From Agapetus fuscipes (Eukaryota > Arthropoda > Insecta > Trichoptera > Glossosomatidae): 64,000 bases of DNA. Location: the NCBI GenBank assembly GCA_951799405.1, contig OX637332.1:625001-689000 (forward strand). The letters are read 5' to 3'. Shown piece by piece: positions 42,341-54,203 of the stretch; the stretch's first letter is position 1, and every line of letters starts with the position of its first letter. The notes under the pieces were generated by a model, which ran no database searches, was not told the origin of the DNA, and worked only from the letters and a program-made list of their open reading frames with translations. The position numbers and the translations under genes are program-made.

Positions 42341-42599
42341 AATCTAAATCTAAATCTAAGCTGCAAAGATATGTATATATCATTTAAGATTAAAATTATA
42401 CGCATTCCCACAAGCAGACATGTATAAGTTCCCGGTAACACATGTCGAATGTGGACCTACAAAATAAAAACCCAATCTCAAATGAGCATAAGCCCTGCAA
42501 CTATAGCCGACCTTCCCTGAAACAGGGGTGATATTGGCAAAGTGAACCATTTTTTACAGTATGGGTGGTCAGCCTCATACCAACCTATAAGTCAAGGAA
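42341..42599 (-). mobile_element. SINE3 full-length copy, 6-bp tail
   Basis: Reference copy of the 6-bp type: tail TCTAAATCTAAATCTAAG and GGAACCTTATCTGACT-free clean end CAACCTATAAGTCAAGGA. The RTE-like LINE begins within 40 bp. Confidence 0.83.
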
Positions 42600-42629
42600 T
42601 ACAAACAATTAATTACATTTAAGTATATA

Positions 42630-44440
42630 AAACAAGACGCAGACGGGACAAAAATAAACAAATCTCTAATATCTGTGCTGAGATACAAGCAAAAACAAAT
42701 AGTGTCACAACAAAGGATCTCTTTCAAAAGGTCAAACTCTTAACCCACGATTTCAAACCTCAAACATGGGCAATAGAGGACCACAATGGAAGCACTTTGA
42801 CGGACATTGATAGCGTCTTAGAGAGATGGCGAGATTACTGTTCTGAGCTATATACCGACCCCTCAATAGCTGCAAGTCCTACTTTTGATGGTCAGACCAT
42901 GGAACCCGACATTCTGGAAGAAGAGGTTCGAGATGCACTGAAAATACTAAAATGCAACAAATCCCCCGGCAATGACTACTTACAAGCCGAACTTTTAAAA
43001 GAACTAGGGGATAAGGGCATAAAAACAATTTTAGATCTCTGCAACCTTGTATGGAAAACGGGAATATGGCCTCAAGAATGGACAGAGTCTGTATTTATTC
43101 CTCTTCACAAAAAAGGATCATCCAAAAAATGTGCAAATTACAGAACGATAGCACTTATCTCTCACACCAGCAAGATATTGTTATATGTGCTAAAAGCGCG
43201 TTTGCACAGCTATATTGGATGGCAAATTCCTAAGGAACAGGCTGGTTTTGTGAAAGGAAGAGGTACAAGAGAACAGATTCTCAACATCCGTCAGATTATT
43301 GAAAAGAGCAGAGAGTTCCTGACGCCAGTTGTTTTATGTTTTATTGATTACAAGAAGGCTTTTGATTGCGTGAAGTGGGAATATTTGTGGAAAGTTCTCA
43401 AGGAAATGGGGGTTCCATCCCATTTGATAAAACTCATCCACGGACTTAACACTCCTAGTAAGGCAATCATAAGGATTAATGGCATGAACACAACAAGTTT
43501 TCCCACAGAAAAAGGTGTAAGACAGGGATGCATCCTCTCCCCTGACCTGTTTAATATCTATGGGGAATACATAATGCGCAGGGCTCTGTACCAATGGGAT
43601 GGAGGAGTGTCTATTGGTGGCGTAAAGCTGTCCAATTTAAGATATGCGGATGACACAACACTTTTGGCCAAAAACCCGAGAGAGATGGCAGATCTCCTTA
43701 AACGAGTAGAGACCGAGAGCAAGGCACTGGGACTCGAGATCAACCATTGTAAAACCAAGATCATGATCATAGATCGATCAAAAAAGTTTGGTGATCTGGG
43801 AAACTCATTTCAAGGTTTGGAGATCATAAACGAGTTTCAGTTCCTTGGATCTCAAATTAGTAACGAAGGATCTTGCGAAGGAGAAATTAGACGCCGTATC
43901 GCCATTGCCAAAAGTGCCATGTCTAAGCTGGACAAAATATGGAAAGACCGGGGTGTGAGTAACAGCACCAAGATTAAGCTTGTCAGGAGTCTGGTCCACT
44001 CTATTTTTCTCTATGCTGCTGAAACATGGACCATAAAAGCAGCAGAAAGAAGAAAAATTGACGCTTTTGAAATGTGGTGCTGGAGGCGCATGCTTCGAAT
44101 CCCATGGACGGCTAGACGCACCAATGAGTCCATTCGTCGGGAGCTGCGTTTGGATGGCTTGACTCTGGCCAACATGTGTACACGCCGTATTCTTCAGTTC
44201 TTCGGACACGTTGTCCGTGGCAATGAGGATAGCCTGGAACGACTGGTTGTGATCGGTAACTTGGAGGGGAAGAGAGGAAGAGGTAGATCCCCCACAAGAT
44301 GGACCGATCAAGTGAAGACAGCAGCAGGCACCTCGGTAGTTGGAGCTTTGCGGGCAGCGCAGTCGAGGGAGAGCTGGAGAAGATTGGTTGCTTCCACAAG
44401 GGTCACAACCCTCAGTAATGAGGAATAGGATTAAGAAGAA
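42630..44440 (+). CDS. RTE-like LINE reverse transcriptase, 5' truncated
   Basis: Coding sequence stays in frame from about 42630, before the first alternative start at 42797, to the stop at 44426-44428. The RT domain is whole: IDYKKAFD, GVRQGCILSPDLFN and YADD at 43643-43654. The C-terminal part has the ETWTIKAAERRKIDAFEMWC and FFGHVVRG landmarks of RTE/BovB-like LINEs. The apurinic endonuclease that should precede it is lost. No stop interrupts about 600 codons, so insertion is recent. Two shorter relatives lie at 41125 and 58515. Confidence 0.85.
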
Positions 44441-44524
44441 GAGATATAAAACAAACAAACACTAAACAATTAAACAGTAAAAATTTAAACCTACAAAACA
44501 TATTCTATAAAAAAGTGAATAATA

Positions 44525-44695
44525 TAATTTTTAAAGCCTCAGCTTTAAACACCAGCATTACAGATCAACCGTCATTTTTTGAGATCCTTGCACACTTTTT
44601 TCATTTCATCCAGAATCATAATCTTTTTCATACAAGCTCTCCTTTTATAATGACTCTGGATATCCCATTCATTCGCTATTTCGGAAATTAATTTT
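44525..44695 (-). pseudogene. LINE D1 3' end fragment
   Basis: Similar to 24100-24265; GATATCCCATTCATTCGC marks the EWDIQ codons on the minus strand. Confidence 0.65.
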
Positions 44696-44699
44696 AAAA

Positions 44700-45293
44700 T
44701 TTAAATCTAATTGTTATTACATTCATCTATTACAAATATGTACAAACATTATATTTGAGCTAAAAATACAACACATATTATATTACTTGGATGGGAATGT
44801 TATACTTTATATTGAAACGAATCCTGAAATTTTAATTAGCCAGAGCGCTCCGAATATTTGAAATTTATTTGCTGCAAAAAGTGGATGGCTGGCAAAGAAG
44901 AAAAATGTACAATCACGGCCGATTAAACATTTCAAATGCTCGGTGCAAATTACAGGAAGAGATGTTGGCTACTTTTTTCATTTCGCTACTACTTTTCCGT
45001 TTGCTACTTTTTTTTTGGCGTTTTGCTACTTTTTTTCGTTTGCGAAGGAATGCGGGGCAACAAACTTAATTTGTTTGCGTGACTAGGGAGATCGGTCCGT
45101 GGCAAATTCTAGCCCGGGCCGGCGCAATGGCAAAGTAGCAAAGTAGCGAAACCAATGTTGCATCTAAACAAACTTCAACGCGAATTATACACGGAATGCA
45201 GCGTGAAATTATTTAGCAGACGGGCGTAGGGAAATGGAGGATTTTTTTGACCCCCCCCACTGCGTTTTTCTACGATTTATTAAAAATAATACG
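44700..45293. other. Unassigned sequence with TTTGCTAC-type simple repeat
   Basis: 44965-45055 repeats a CTACTTTTTT motif several times, and 45130-45150 carries its reverse (AAAGTAGCAAAGTAGCG), so this part can fold. No gene seen. Confidence 0.45.
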
Positions 45294-46034
45294 CAACGCA
45301 ACTAAGCTACACATATAGTGTAACGTCTTGCCTGCGTTATCCCCAAAGAGATCGCATGTGGCGATGCGGGACCAATTTATTTTTACGGGTAAGGAGGCCG
45401 GCCTCACACCAACCACGTTTTGTTGAATTGAGGGTTTCCCAGCTCCTGGGGGAGCTGGTTCTCATTTCTTGTGAAGGTTGAGTAAACCTTGAGATCGAAT
45501 CTTTGCTCTCGGCATGGAGTGCAAGCATTCTACCAATTGAGCTATCTACCTTTTTTACGAGCTTGGTCGTCGTCGCTACAAAGCGCCAATTCTCAAGCAA
45601 GACTCATTTGCTGTAAGGCTGGATGGACCTTTGTGTTTGACATGTACTTAAACCTTTACCATTGATCGGTCACCAAAGGTTCATCCAGCCTTACAGCAAC
45701 TGGGTCTTGCTTGAGAATTGGCGCTTTGTAGCGACGACCAAGCTCGTAAAAAGTCCGGTCGATAGCTCAGTTGGTAGAATGCTTGCATTCTATACTAAGA
45801 GCAAGGGTGTTTATTTCAAGACCAAAATACCAGCAAGGTTTGCTCAACCTTCATTAGAAATCAGAACCAGCCTTCTCGGGAGCTGGGAAAACTCCACTTT
45901 TACTGAAGTGGTTTGTGTAAGGCCGACCCCTTACCCGTAAAAATAAATAGGTCCCGGATCGCCACATGCGACCCCTTCGGGGATAACGCAGGCAAGAAGT
46001 TTCACTATATTTGTGGCTTAGTTTAGTTGCGTTT
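45294..46034. mobile_element. Palindrome of two SINE2-SINE1 dimers
   Basis: 45294-45551 SINE1 (minus) with 45555-45632 SINE2 end (minus), then about 15 unique bases, then 45648-45749 SINE2 end (plus) joined to 45753-46034 SINE1 (plus). Both joints read CCAAGCTCGTAAAAA. The left SINE1 lacks most of the head-to-body link and the right one lacks the B box region. Confidence 0.82.
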
Positions 46035-46287
46035 CCTGTCCAGGTTTTGTATGGTTAGGCTCCCACTGATCCAGGGGGACACACGATGAAATATAAATAG
46101 TTTCCATCAGGATTCGTCACCTCCGCGCCGCTCGATTAACCGCACACTCCGCACATTTCTCATATATTATTAGTCACCCTCGTCACCGACACAATCACAT
46201 TTATTTATAACACCCCTCACACCCAAATATGGCAATGCTCATAATAACAGTACACAAGTTCTGTAATGCCTGTACAGACCAGCAAAG
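46035..46287. other. Unassigned sequence
   Basis: No feature recognised. Confidence 0.5.
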
Positions 46288-46299
46288 TTAACGTAAATA

Positions 46300-46550
46300 A
46301 TTAATTAAATAATTACACTGTTTAAATTCACTTTTATTAAAAAATTTAAATTAAAAATGAAAGGTTACAAAGTGAATGCCTCATCAATTAATGATCACTT
46401 TTATTATTTTATTTTAAGTATGTCAAACGTTTTCGCCTAAAAAGGCATCCTCAGGACAATGACAATTAATTGTCATTGTCAAACAGTGTATTTATTTAAT
46501 TAATTATACAATGGACTTACACTGTGTAAACCACCAAACCCTGAAAAATA
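46300..46550 (+). mobile_element. Hairpin element, rearranged, with hammerhead-like core
   Basis: Outer arms TTAATTAAATAATTACACTG and complement, with an insertion of about 60 bp in the left arm and a shortened right arm. The right extension holds GGACTTACACTGTGTAAACC. TTAACGTAAATA, 12 bp, flanks it at 46288-46299 and 46551-46562. Same family as 56341-56573. Confidence 0.83.
46421..46458 (-). ncRNA. Hammerhead-like motif
   Basis: Minus strand TGTC, CTGAGGA, T, GCCT/AGGC with 4-nt loop, GAA, AACGTT, T, GACA. Stem I is TGTC/GACA. Confidence 0.6.
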
Positions 46551-46562
46551 TTAACGTAAATA

Positions 46563-46835
46563 GTTTGCCACTTATAGAATAACTGCGTGGAATCGATATG
46601 TGTATCATTCCTTGTCGGCATCTTTTATATAAAAATTTCTAATAAAACAGTACATCTCAAAAGTTTCTTCACTTATTGGCAGGTTTGATCCTCCATGCTG
46701 TAAAAAGTTACAACTAAAGGTGTTCGCGCCAAAGTGACATCTGTTGTTCATTCCCTAAATTAATACCTATCCTTGTTCACAACTTTATCACAATTGCCCA
46801 AAAATCTGTATTACCTACCTGTATTGCCACTTGTT
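46563..46835. other. Unassigned sequence
   Basis: Nothing recognised. Confidence 0.5.
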
Positions 46836-47195
46836 CTAAATCCTTCGACTAGGAAGGTTGTCGTGTGGAACTGGTCCAAGATCCTTCGTCTAGGAAGGTT
46901 AACTTCCATTCCCAAGTATAAAAGTCGCGTGTGAATCGGGATCGCTTCTTGGAGAGAAACAGCGGCCATCGGGGACAAGACTGCAGTCGAGCGAGGCCTG
47001 GACCACGGGAGAAGCTGTCCCTACCAACAGAGTCCAGGCTTTCGTAGCAGATATTGCGTCCCAATAAAATTGTCGTCGAGGCACCTCGATCATTGTCGGA
47101 TTGAGGAGCTCTCCAAGCATACTATTCAAAATAAGATCGCATACTCCGAATGAAGAAAGTGCGAGAGAATTCGCTTCGCGCGCATTCAAAAGGCA
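46836..47195 (+). promoter_or_regulatory. Promoter-like GC-rich block (possible solo LTR)
   Basis: Two CCTTCG.CTAGGAAGGTT units (46845, 46881), then TATAAAAG at 46918, and AATAAA at 47064 about 145 bp on. This order of TATA box and polyadenylation signal fits an LTR, but no ends or duplication were found. A host promoter is possible. Confidence 0.35.
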
Positions 47196-47204
47196 TTAGG
47201 AATT

Positions 47205-47330
47205 GCAAGGTTTCCGTTCATTTGAGGTTTGGTTTATTTTGTACGTACACACATGTATGCGCGGACGTGTCTTTTTGTGGGTGCGCAATTAATATGAGTT
47301 TTCAGTAGTAACAAAGATTTGCAAATTAAA
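47205..47330 (+). mobile_element. SINE3 fragment, old
   Basis: GTTCATTTGAGGTTTGG and CGTGTCTTTTTGTGGG remain. Confidence 0.55.
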
Positions 47331-47365
47331 TTGTTATTATTATCATATAATAATATTATTATTAT

Positions 47366-47595
47366 TATATAAACCTCTTTCAATTAATTCATATCCATGA
47401 CCTTTTTCATGCATTTACTTCTTTTACGCTCACTTTGTATCTCCCATTCTTTCACAATCTCCTCAATCTGATCACTACATACTTTTCTCGGTCGTCCCTT
47501 CCCTCTTTTTCCTTTTACACTTCCTCTGTTAATATACTTTGTCAGTCTATCATCATTTATTCTTTCCACATGCAAAAACCATCTATCACATTCAT
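47366..47595 (-). pseudogene. LINE D2 C-terminal fragment
   Basis: Minus frame reads KGKRGKGRPRKVCSDQI, close to 21814-22250 but without the 3' tail. Confidence 0.7.
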
Positions 47596-47610
47596 TTGTA
47601 CCTTGACTGA

Positions 47611-47869
47611 TTCCTTGACTTATAGGTTGGTATGCGGCTGACCCCCCATGCTGTAAAAATTGTTCACTTTGCCAATGTCACCCCTGTCTCAGGGAAGGAC
47701 GGCAAGAATTGCAGAGTGTATGTCCATTTGAGATTTGTTTTTTATGTTGTAGGTTCACATGAGGCATGTGCAAGCGTGAACTTGTACGTGTCTGGTTGTG
47801 AGAATGCATTTAATGTGAACCTCCAATGTAGCATAATATCTTTGCAACTTAGATTAGATTAGATTAGAC
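47611..47869 (+). mobile_element. SINE3 full-length copy, 5-bp tail
   Basis: Complete from TTCCTTGACTTATAGGTTGG to TTAGATTAGATTAGA. It directly follows an extra CCTTGACTGA, perhaps a target duplication. Confidence 0.85.
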
Positions 47870-48220
47870 TGTCAAAACTTAGATTGAAAAGAGCAAAAAA
47901 ACTTGGAATGGACGTTAGCAGATAATTGGTAATATTTGAATATACTACATTTGAATTATATCACTCGCTTACTTTCCTCGTCTGAACGGCCCCGTAGTGT
48001 GCATTTTCACTATTTTTTCCATCTTGTCAAGTTATTAATATTAATATTGATGGTGATCAGCCGAGGGTCACCCTAATCCCAGAGCCGTCGCTGCAATTTC
48101 AAATGATACTCAAAATTAAATAACTTTTGCCGCCGTGCAACTGTTGTGGGGTAGCCGAAATTAGCAATCAACAAAACAAATTCCAGTATTGGAGTTATGC
48201 ACATATGTTTTGCTAACATA
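47870..48220. other. Unassigned sequence
   Basis: No feature recognised. Confidence 0.5.
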
Positions 48221-48458
48221 TCTAATCTAATCTAAGTTGCAAAGATATGTAACATTGGGGATTCACATTACATGCATTCTCACAAAGCAGACACGTACAA
48301 ATGCCGCATGTGAACCTACAATATAAAAACCAAATCTCAAATGGAAATACACCATACAACTGTTGCCAAACTTCCCTGAAACAGGGGTGACATTGGAAAA
48401 GTGAACAATTTTCTACAGCATGGGTGGTCAGCCGCATACCAACCTATAAGTTAAGGAA
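48221..48458 (-). mobile_element. SINE3 copy, 5-bp tail
   Basis: About 15 bp deleted after ACACGTACAA. Confidence 0.82.
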
Positions 48459-49183
48459 CATATAAACTCATATAAAAATCAATTCATAAGTGTTCACTCA
48501 TATCAAAATAAGTAAGCCTTTGTAATCCAACCGAGTGACGTACAATTGTAGTGTGTGTGTCATATGTGCGGCGTCCATTTAGTACTTTTGGATTAAATAC
48601 GTCAAAAATACGTATAAAGACGGAATTATATTATTCATTACCAGGTATCTCGCGTACAATATATTTTTTTCATTATTTCTATATAATACTTCAAACAACA
48701 AAGTAATATATTTTTTTTAAACACTTAAATAAATATTTAAAAAAAAAACGTTAAAAAATAAAATAAACAATTGAAATAAAACAGTGTTTCAAAAAATATA
48801 CATTTACTTTTTTTTTTTTATTATTATATTATATAGAAAAAATTAACAAGTTTCACAACTTGTTAATACACAAACCATAATTTTTTTTTTTATAAAATAT
48901 CTATTATCTAAATTGTAAACACATATTTATATTTAAGATACATAATATTCAATGCAAGAACCACGTATAAATAAATATATGCTTACACATACCAAAATGT
49001 AAAGTAACAAAATAGCACTGTAACTTCAAATGAACATAAGCCCTGTAACTCTTCCTGCCTTAACCTGTAACAGGGGTGAAATTCAATACAACAATTAATT
49101 ACGTTTGTTAGTGGTCAGCAGTTAATGTTAGGCTTGTAAGGAACAAAATATTGATGAAATTTAGCAAAATGAAAAAAAAACAC
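48459..49183. other. AT-rich sequence with old SINE3
   Basis: 48936-49140 (minus) keeps CAAATGAACATAAGCCCTG and a decayed body. A weak PLE-type inverted region (AATTAACAAGTTTCAC.. AACTTGTTAAT) lies at 48838-48868. Confidence 0.45.
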
Positions 49184-49281
49184 AACTAAGCTGCACATAC
49201 TTGCGGCGTTCTCTTCGAGTGAACCCATGTATTTTTACCGCATGGAATGCTAGCACTCCAGCAACTGAGCTATCGACTGGA
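49184..49281 (-). mobile_element. SINE1 copy with large internal deletion
   Basis: The 3' end (AACTAAGCTGCACATA) is joined almost directly to the head (CAGCAACTGAGCTATCGAC). Confidence 0.75.
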
Positions 49282-49426
49282 CATGAAACAAATAATTCAA
49301 AATTCAAGAAATCCACGGCTCAACCTTACGTGAATTTTACAAACAAAAAACGATAACCCACAGATAAGCCATGGATAAATGTGTTGTGAATAAAAGCCCT
49401 GTTGGCTGCCATTATTAATTCACTTT

Positions 49427-49611
49427 GCCAATGCCCTGTTTTAGGGAAGGTCGGCAAGAGTTGCAGGGCTTACCTTCATTTGAGATTGGGTTTTTATATT
49501 GTAGGTTTACATGCGGCATGTGCTAGCGCGAACTTATACATGTCTGCTTGCGGGAATGCGTTTAATATGAACCATTAATGATACATTATCTTTGCAGCTT
49601 AGATTTAGATT
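49427..49611 (+). mobile_element. SINE3 copy, 5' truncated, 6-bp tail
   Basis: Starts TCACTTTGCCAATG and ends GCAGCTTAGATTTAGATTG. A LINE D1 piece (49612-49680, minus) follows at once. Confidence 0.8.
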
Positions 49612-49704
49612 GCAAATCAACCGCATTTTTTTTCTTTCTCTACACACTTCCTTTATTTCATCCAAAGTTATAATATTTTATATCGTAGCATGTAATAAAC
49701 TGTC

Positions 49705-50235
49705 CGCTTATGGAATGAGTTACCGGTATATGTGTTTCCATCCCAATTTAACCTATAATCTATAATCTATAATCTAAGTTGCAAGGATATATTCATTTAA
49801 AGCTCTCAGATGTATGCCCACAAACCAACAAGTGTAGTTCGCGCTTACAAATGCTGAATGTGTACTTACAAATAAAATCCAAACCTCAAATGAACATAAG
49901 CCCCACAACTTTTGCCGACCTTCCCTGAAACAGGGGTGACATTGGCAAAGTGAATCATTTTTTACAGTATGGGTGGTCAGCCTCATACCAACCAATAAGT
50001 CAAGGAATAAGAATGAACCTAACCCTTTTCAAATCCAATATCAATCGACATTTCCTTGTGTCACAAAACAAAGCAACGCAACACACACCACAGCACTGCG
50101 CAGCTAACGGCCCTGCAACCGGACATGGACAACTGCCACGTCACCAACACCTCTGCGGCACTGTAACAAGTGTCATAGACCCTTAGAGTCTCTTGAATCT
50201 AGGGAGTCTCCCGCACAGGCTTTCTTAAATATATA
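49705..50235 (+). pseudogene. LINE 3' end, family C (copy 3), split by SINE3
   Basis: 49705-49754 codes the LWNELPVYVFPSQFN stretch; 50009-50235 continues NLTLFKSNINRHFLVSQNK and the rest to GTGTCATAGACCC. A SINE3 is inserted between the parts. This is the best-kept of the three family C copies, in a CR1/L2-type C-terminus. Confidence 0.7.
49755..50008 (-). mobile_element. SINE3 full-length copy, 7-bp tail, inside LINE C
   Basis: Tail TAATCTATAATCTATAATCT; body almost the same as 20689-20939 and 62489-62735. Confidence 0.85.
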
Positions 50236-50609
50236 TATATGTAATCAAACACAATGTTGCATTACACTCGTCCCCCTCCCTTAATTTCAGCAGCGCACAT
50301 AAGTTAGCAACAAAAAAAACGTTATTAGCAATAACTTATACTTTCGAATTTAATTAAGAATAGGGGTGAACGCATCGCCAGACATAGGCACACAATGGCA
50401 CGCGAGGGGAGCCACGCGCACTGGATGGCGAAACCCGCAGCGAAGGGGCCCTTGAGACTTATCTGAGCCGCGCACACAGCGCAAACAAACCGCGCTCTTT
50501 GTGTGTAGCTGCTTTACCTGCTTCAACTTCGAACAAACCTCAATCATCGTCAGATTATAATCTCTACAATCGTATTTTTTGAAAAACATTTCATTTTCCC
50601 ACATGAAAT
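50236..50609. other. Unassigned sequence
   Basis: A GC-richer part at 50370-50520; the minus frame there has no domain. Confidence 0.45.
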
Positions 50610-50960
50610 AGTCCGGTCGATGGCTCAGTTGGTAGAGTGCTTGCATTCTACCCCGTGAGCTCGGGTTCGAATCCCACCGAGGACGATGTCAGAAATGATT
50701 TCCTATTTCGGTGTTTATTTCAAACCCCATAATAAAATACCGGCAAGGTTTACTCAGCCTTCACAAGAAATGAGTACCAGTCCCCTCGGGAGCTGGGAAA
50801 TTCCCACTTCATTGAAGTGGTTGGCGTAAGGCCGGCCCCCTTACCTGTAAGAATAAATAGGTTCAACTCGCCACATGCGACCCCTTCGGGGATAACGCGG
50901 CAAGAAGTTACACTATATGTGTAGCTTAGTTGCGTTTTTTTTTTTTTTTTTTTTTTTTTA
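50610..50960 (+). mobile_element. SINE1 full-length copy with long T run
   Basis: Perfect B box GGTTCGAATCC. Ends TAGCTTAGTTGCG and more than 20 T, the same T-run end hinted at 39912. Confidence 0.87.
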
Positions 50961-51088
50961 AATAGATCATTTCATAATAAAGAAGGTTTTTATTACGTTA
51001 CTTATTTATTCAAGTGCAAAAATCTTTGTCGAAAAATCTAGGGCTTTTTATGGCCAGACAGCAAGAATATGAAGGCGCAAGGTATAAT

Positions 51089-51331
51089 AATCTAAGTTGC
51101 AAAGATATATTAACATTCAAAACTCATATCGAATGCATGCTCACAAACAGACACGCGTAATTTCGCACTTGTGAATGCTGAATGTGCACTTACAAATAAA
51201 ATCCAAAGCTCAAATGAACATACACCCTACAACTTTTGCCGACCTTCTCTGACACAGGGGTGACATTGGCACAGTAAACCATTTTTTACAGTATGGGTGG
51301 TCAGCCACATACCAACGTATAAGTTAAGGAA
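51089..51331 (-). mobile_element. SINE3 copy, tail almost lost
   Basis: Only TAATAATCTAAG is left of the tail; the rest is close to the 7-bp type. Confidence 0.8.
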
Positions 51332-52490
51332 TTGGTTTTTTTTTTATTTGGAAAAAAACAACATATTTTTACAATCGGGATTAAAATTGACATATTATAT
51401 GTAATTTAAACAATTGTAAAAATAGTCTAAATTAGATAAACATAAATAAAAAAATATATAGATATAAATAGACCTTAGATAAATATCGTAAAAATCTAGT
51501 TGAATGTATAATTTTGTTTTCTACTGACTATTACAGAAAATATAATAAGTTTAGTAGTAGGTATACACCTCTCACTCAAACTCCTTCTTCAACAGCACAT
51601 TCCTATATTCATCAAAGCTGAGATTGAATATGTCTACATAAGCGATAGATTTTCGCTAACTCTATTCATCCAGTTTTTTTATTTATATACTAACTGATAC
51701 TTGACTAATAGGTTGGTATGAGGCTGACCACCCAAACTGTAAAAAATGGTTGCCAATGTCACCCTGTTCAAGGAAGGTCGACAAAGATTGCTTTTTTTAA
51801 TGTTTTTTTTTAATTTTAGAGCTGTTTTCATTTGAACGATACGATAAAAAATAAAAAAAGTTGTGTCATTTTTCTGCAATCTCAAACTTTGTACCTACTG
51901 CTCTCCAGAACAATTAAGTTTATGTCACTTATGCCGTAGTGCCTTTTAACCGTCGATATATATTTGCAGCTTATATTATAGATAAAGTGTTTTTCCAACG
52001 AGATGCACAAAAAACTAGCCATACGTAGGGAGGAATGGCAAAATACATGATGGAAATTGCCGCAAGCGACAGAAGAGAAAAGATCATTTTTGAAAGATGA
52101 AATATGAAGTTTTGCACATTTTTCTGCAATCTCAAACTTTAAACTGCTCTCCTGAACAATTACTGCCTTTAACCGTCCGAATGCTTTCATCGCCGAGTGA
52201 CGAGTATTGAGGGCACACCGCACGCGGCGTATTTTGTAAAGCCGGCCCCACAGCGATGCATATTTAATTTTTACCTCCAGCGCGGGATTACATCAAGTTT
52301 GCCAACTTTTCGGACATTCAAACAACGAAAGTCTTTGTTAACATGGAAAAAAAACAACTCAACTTTGACAAAGACTCAATTTAAGTACATAACAAATGTA
52401 TGTTTTTTGTGTGCAAGACAGAATAATTGCCATTATAGTATTTTATAAATACTGACAAGCACATACGAGGTTCTGAATAATTTTTGTTGT
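51332..52490. other. AT-rich sequence with SINE3 start and dispersed repeat
   Basis: 51703-51790 is a SINE3 start (plus). 51875-51985 and 52120-52185 are two direct copies of the repeat also seen at 39005. No exon recognised. Confidence 0.5.
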
Positions 52491-52498
52491 GAATATGA

Positions 52499-53371
52499 TG
52501 TGCAGATGCAGATGACTGGCAGATTTACTCTCAGTGTCGACCACACATGGCGGGAGCTCTCAGTAACAGAATGGCAGCTTGCATTGCGGAGATCGGTGAA
52601 TGGATGACAAGCAATGGCCTAATCCTTAACATGGGTAAGACGGAAATTATGTGGGCGGCTACGTCCAGGCGTGATCATCTCCTGACAACTCGCGTACCAC
52701 TCTCCATTGGGGGACAGCTGATTCAGCCGTCAGATTCAGTGAGACTTCTAGGAGTCACACTGGATCGGAACCTCACAATGGGAGAGCAGTTGAATAACAC
52801 GGTATCCTCCTCGTTTTTTGAACTTCGCCAGATTAAGGCAATCAGGAGATGTTTACCATCAGGGGCGGTCAGGACCCTGGTTAACGCTTTTGTGATGTCT
52901 CGGGTTGACTATTGCTCAACGCTGTATATAGGTCAGCCGAAAAAACAGTTCAGCCGACTACAATCTGTGCTGAACTCTGCAGCAAGACTCATTTTCGGGA
53001 TGTCCAAATTTAATCATATTACTCCATTGTTGAAAGAACTGCATTGGCTTCGTTTTCCGGAGAGGGTGGTCTACCGTGTTTGTTTGATGGTTTACAAAGC
53101 TGTCAATGGTACGGCTCCTTCATACCTGTCTGACATGTTCTCACCTATTGAGATAGATTTGAGACGCCAAACTCTCAGATCTGCAGGGTGTGGGGTGGTT
53201 GACTTAGTCCAGCCGTCACGTCAGACACGCACTAATTTTGGGGACCGTGCTTTCCGGTTTGCGGGCCCAATGGAGTGGAACAGACTACCACCTAATGTGA
53301 GGAAGGCAGAAACTGTTGGTGTCTTTAAAGGAGCACTAAAGACGCATCTTTACAAAAAATCTTATCCGTGA
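52499..53371 (+). CDS. CR1/L2-like LINE, RT C-terminal half
   Basis: The open frame starts at the RT catalytic box (ADADDWQIYSQCRP, with a 6-bp GCAGAT duplication before it) and runs 290 codons to the stop at 53369-53371. It holds LILNMGKTEIMW, SVRLLGVTLD, and the FRFAGPMEWNRLPPNVRKA end common in CR1/L2-type LINEs. Everything 5' of the box is missing, as usual after incomplete copying. The 3' UTR to about 53460 includes GGGCCCTTGAGGTGTGACAC, shared with SINE2. Confidence 0.8.
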   Translation, partial: CADADDWQIYSQCRPHMAGALSNRMAACIAEIGEWMTSNGLILNMGKTEIMWAATSRRDHLLTTRVPLSIGGQLIQPSDSVRLLGVTLDRNLTMGEQLNNTVSSSFFELRQIKAIRRCLPSGAVRTLVNAFVMSRVDYCSTLYIGQPKKQFSRLQSVLNSAARLIFGMSKFNHITPLLKELHWLRFPERVVYRVCLMVYKAVNGTAPSYLSDMFSPIEIDLRRQTLRSAGCGVVDLVQPSRQTRTNFGDRAFRFAGPMEWNRLPPNVRKAETVGVFKGALKTHLYKKSYP

Positions 53372-53462
53372 TTTGAGAGGGCCCTTGAGGTGTGACACAC
53401 ACAAAAACGGCGCTCTTCAATTATGTGTACCTTATAAATAAATTATCCTTGTATATATATAT
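53372..53462 (+). other. LINE 3' UTR shared with SINE2
   Basis: GAGGGCCCTTGAGGTGTGAC, ACACACAAAAACGGCGCTC, then AT-rich end with (TA)n. SINE2 copies at 28900 and 54230 end the same way. Confidence 0.7.
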
Positions 53463-53595
53463 ATGTGCATCTGTTTAGGAGTTCTTCAGTTATTCATCCA
53501 TTAACACACATTAATTTTGTATGGGGAGGCCGTTGCTTTTTATAAAGTGGTACATTGTTTGTTTTTACATACTTAAATGTAATTAATTGTTTGTA

Positions 53596-53853
53596 TTCCT
53601 TAACTTATAGGTTGGTATGAGGCTGACCACCTACGCTGTAAAAATTGTTTCACTTTGCCAATGTCCCCCCTGTTTCAGGGAAGGACGGCAAGAGTTGCAG
53701 GGTGTATGTCTATTTGAGATTTGGGTTTTTATGTTGTAGGTTCACATGCGGCATGTGCATGCGCGAACTTGTACGTGTCTGCTTGTGAGAATGCATACAA
53801 TGTGAATCCCCAATGTAATATATCTTTTCAACTTAGATTAGACTAGATTAGAT
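53596..53853 (+). mobile_element. SINE3 full-length copy, 5-bp tail
   Basis: TTCCTTAACTTATAGG start and ACTTAGATTAGACTAGATTA end. Confidence 0.85.
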
Positions 53854-54203
53854 GATTTCCTTCCAAAAGTGCATCTGATCGTTAAACATCAAATTTTATT
53901 GAAATCTATTTTTGAACCTAAGTTATGCACATTTTAGGACAAACATTTAATATTTTTTGAGTGTTAAATCAATTGATCTACAATCTATAATCTACTACTC
54001 AAAGACTCCCCTAGTACATTATTTTGCCAATATTCATCTGTCCAAATGTCAAAATGAGATTGTATGCCTTGAAGTTAGCTGCATTAAAGTCTAGCATTTA
54101 ATATTTGATAAAGCCATTAATTGGATTAGTCAGTTAAAAAAAATATCAAAATATGAAGTTTATTATTAACGCTACTCGTATTAAAAATTAAAATTAAATT
54201 AGG
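53854..54203. other. AT-rich sequence, nothing recognised
   Basis: No feature. Confidence 0.5.
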
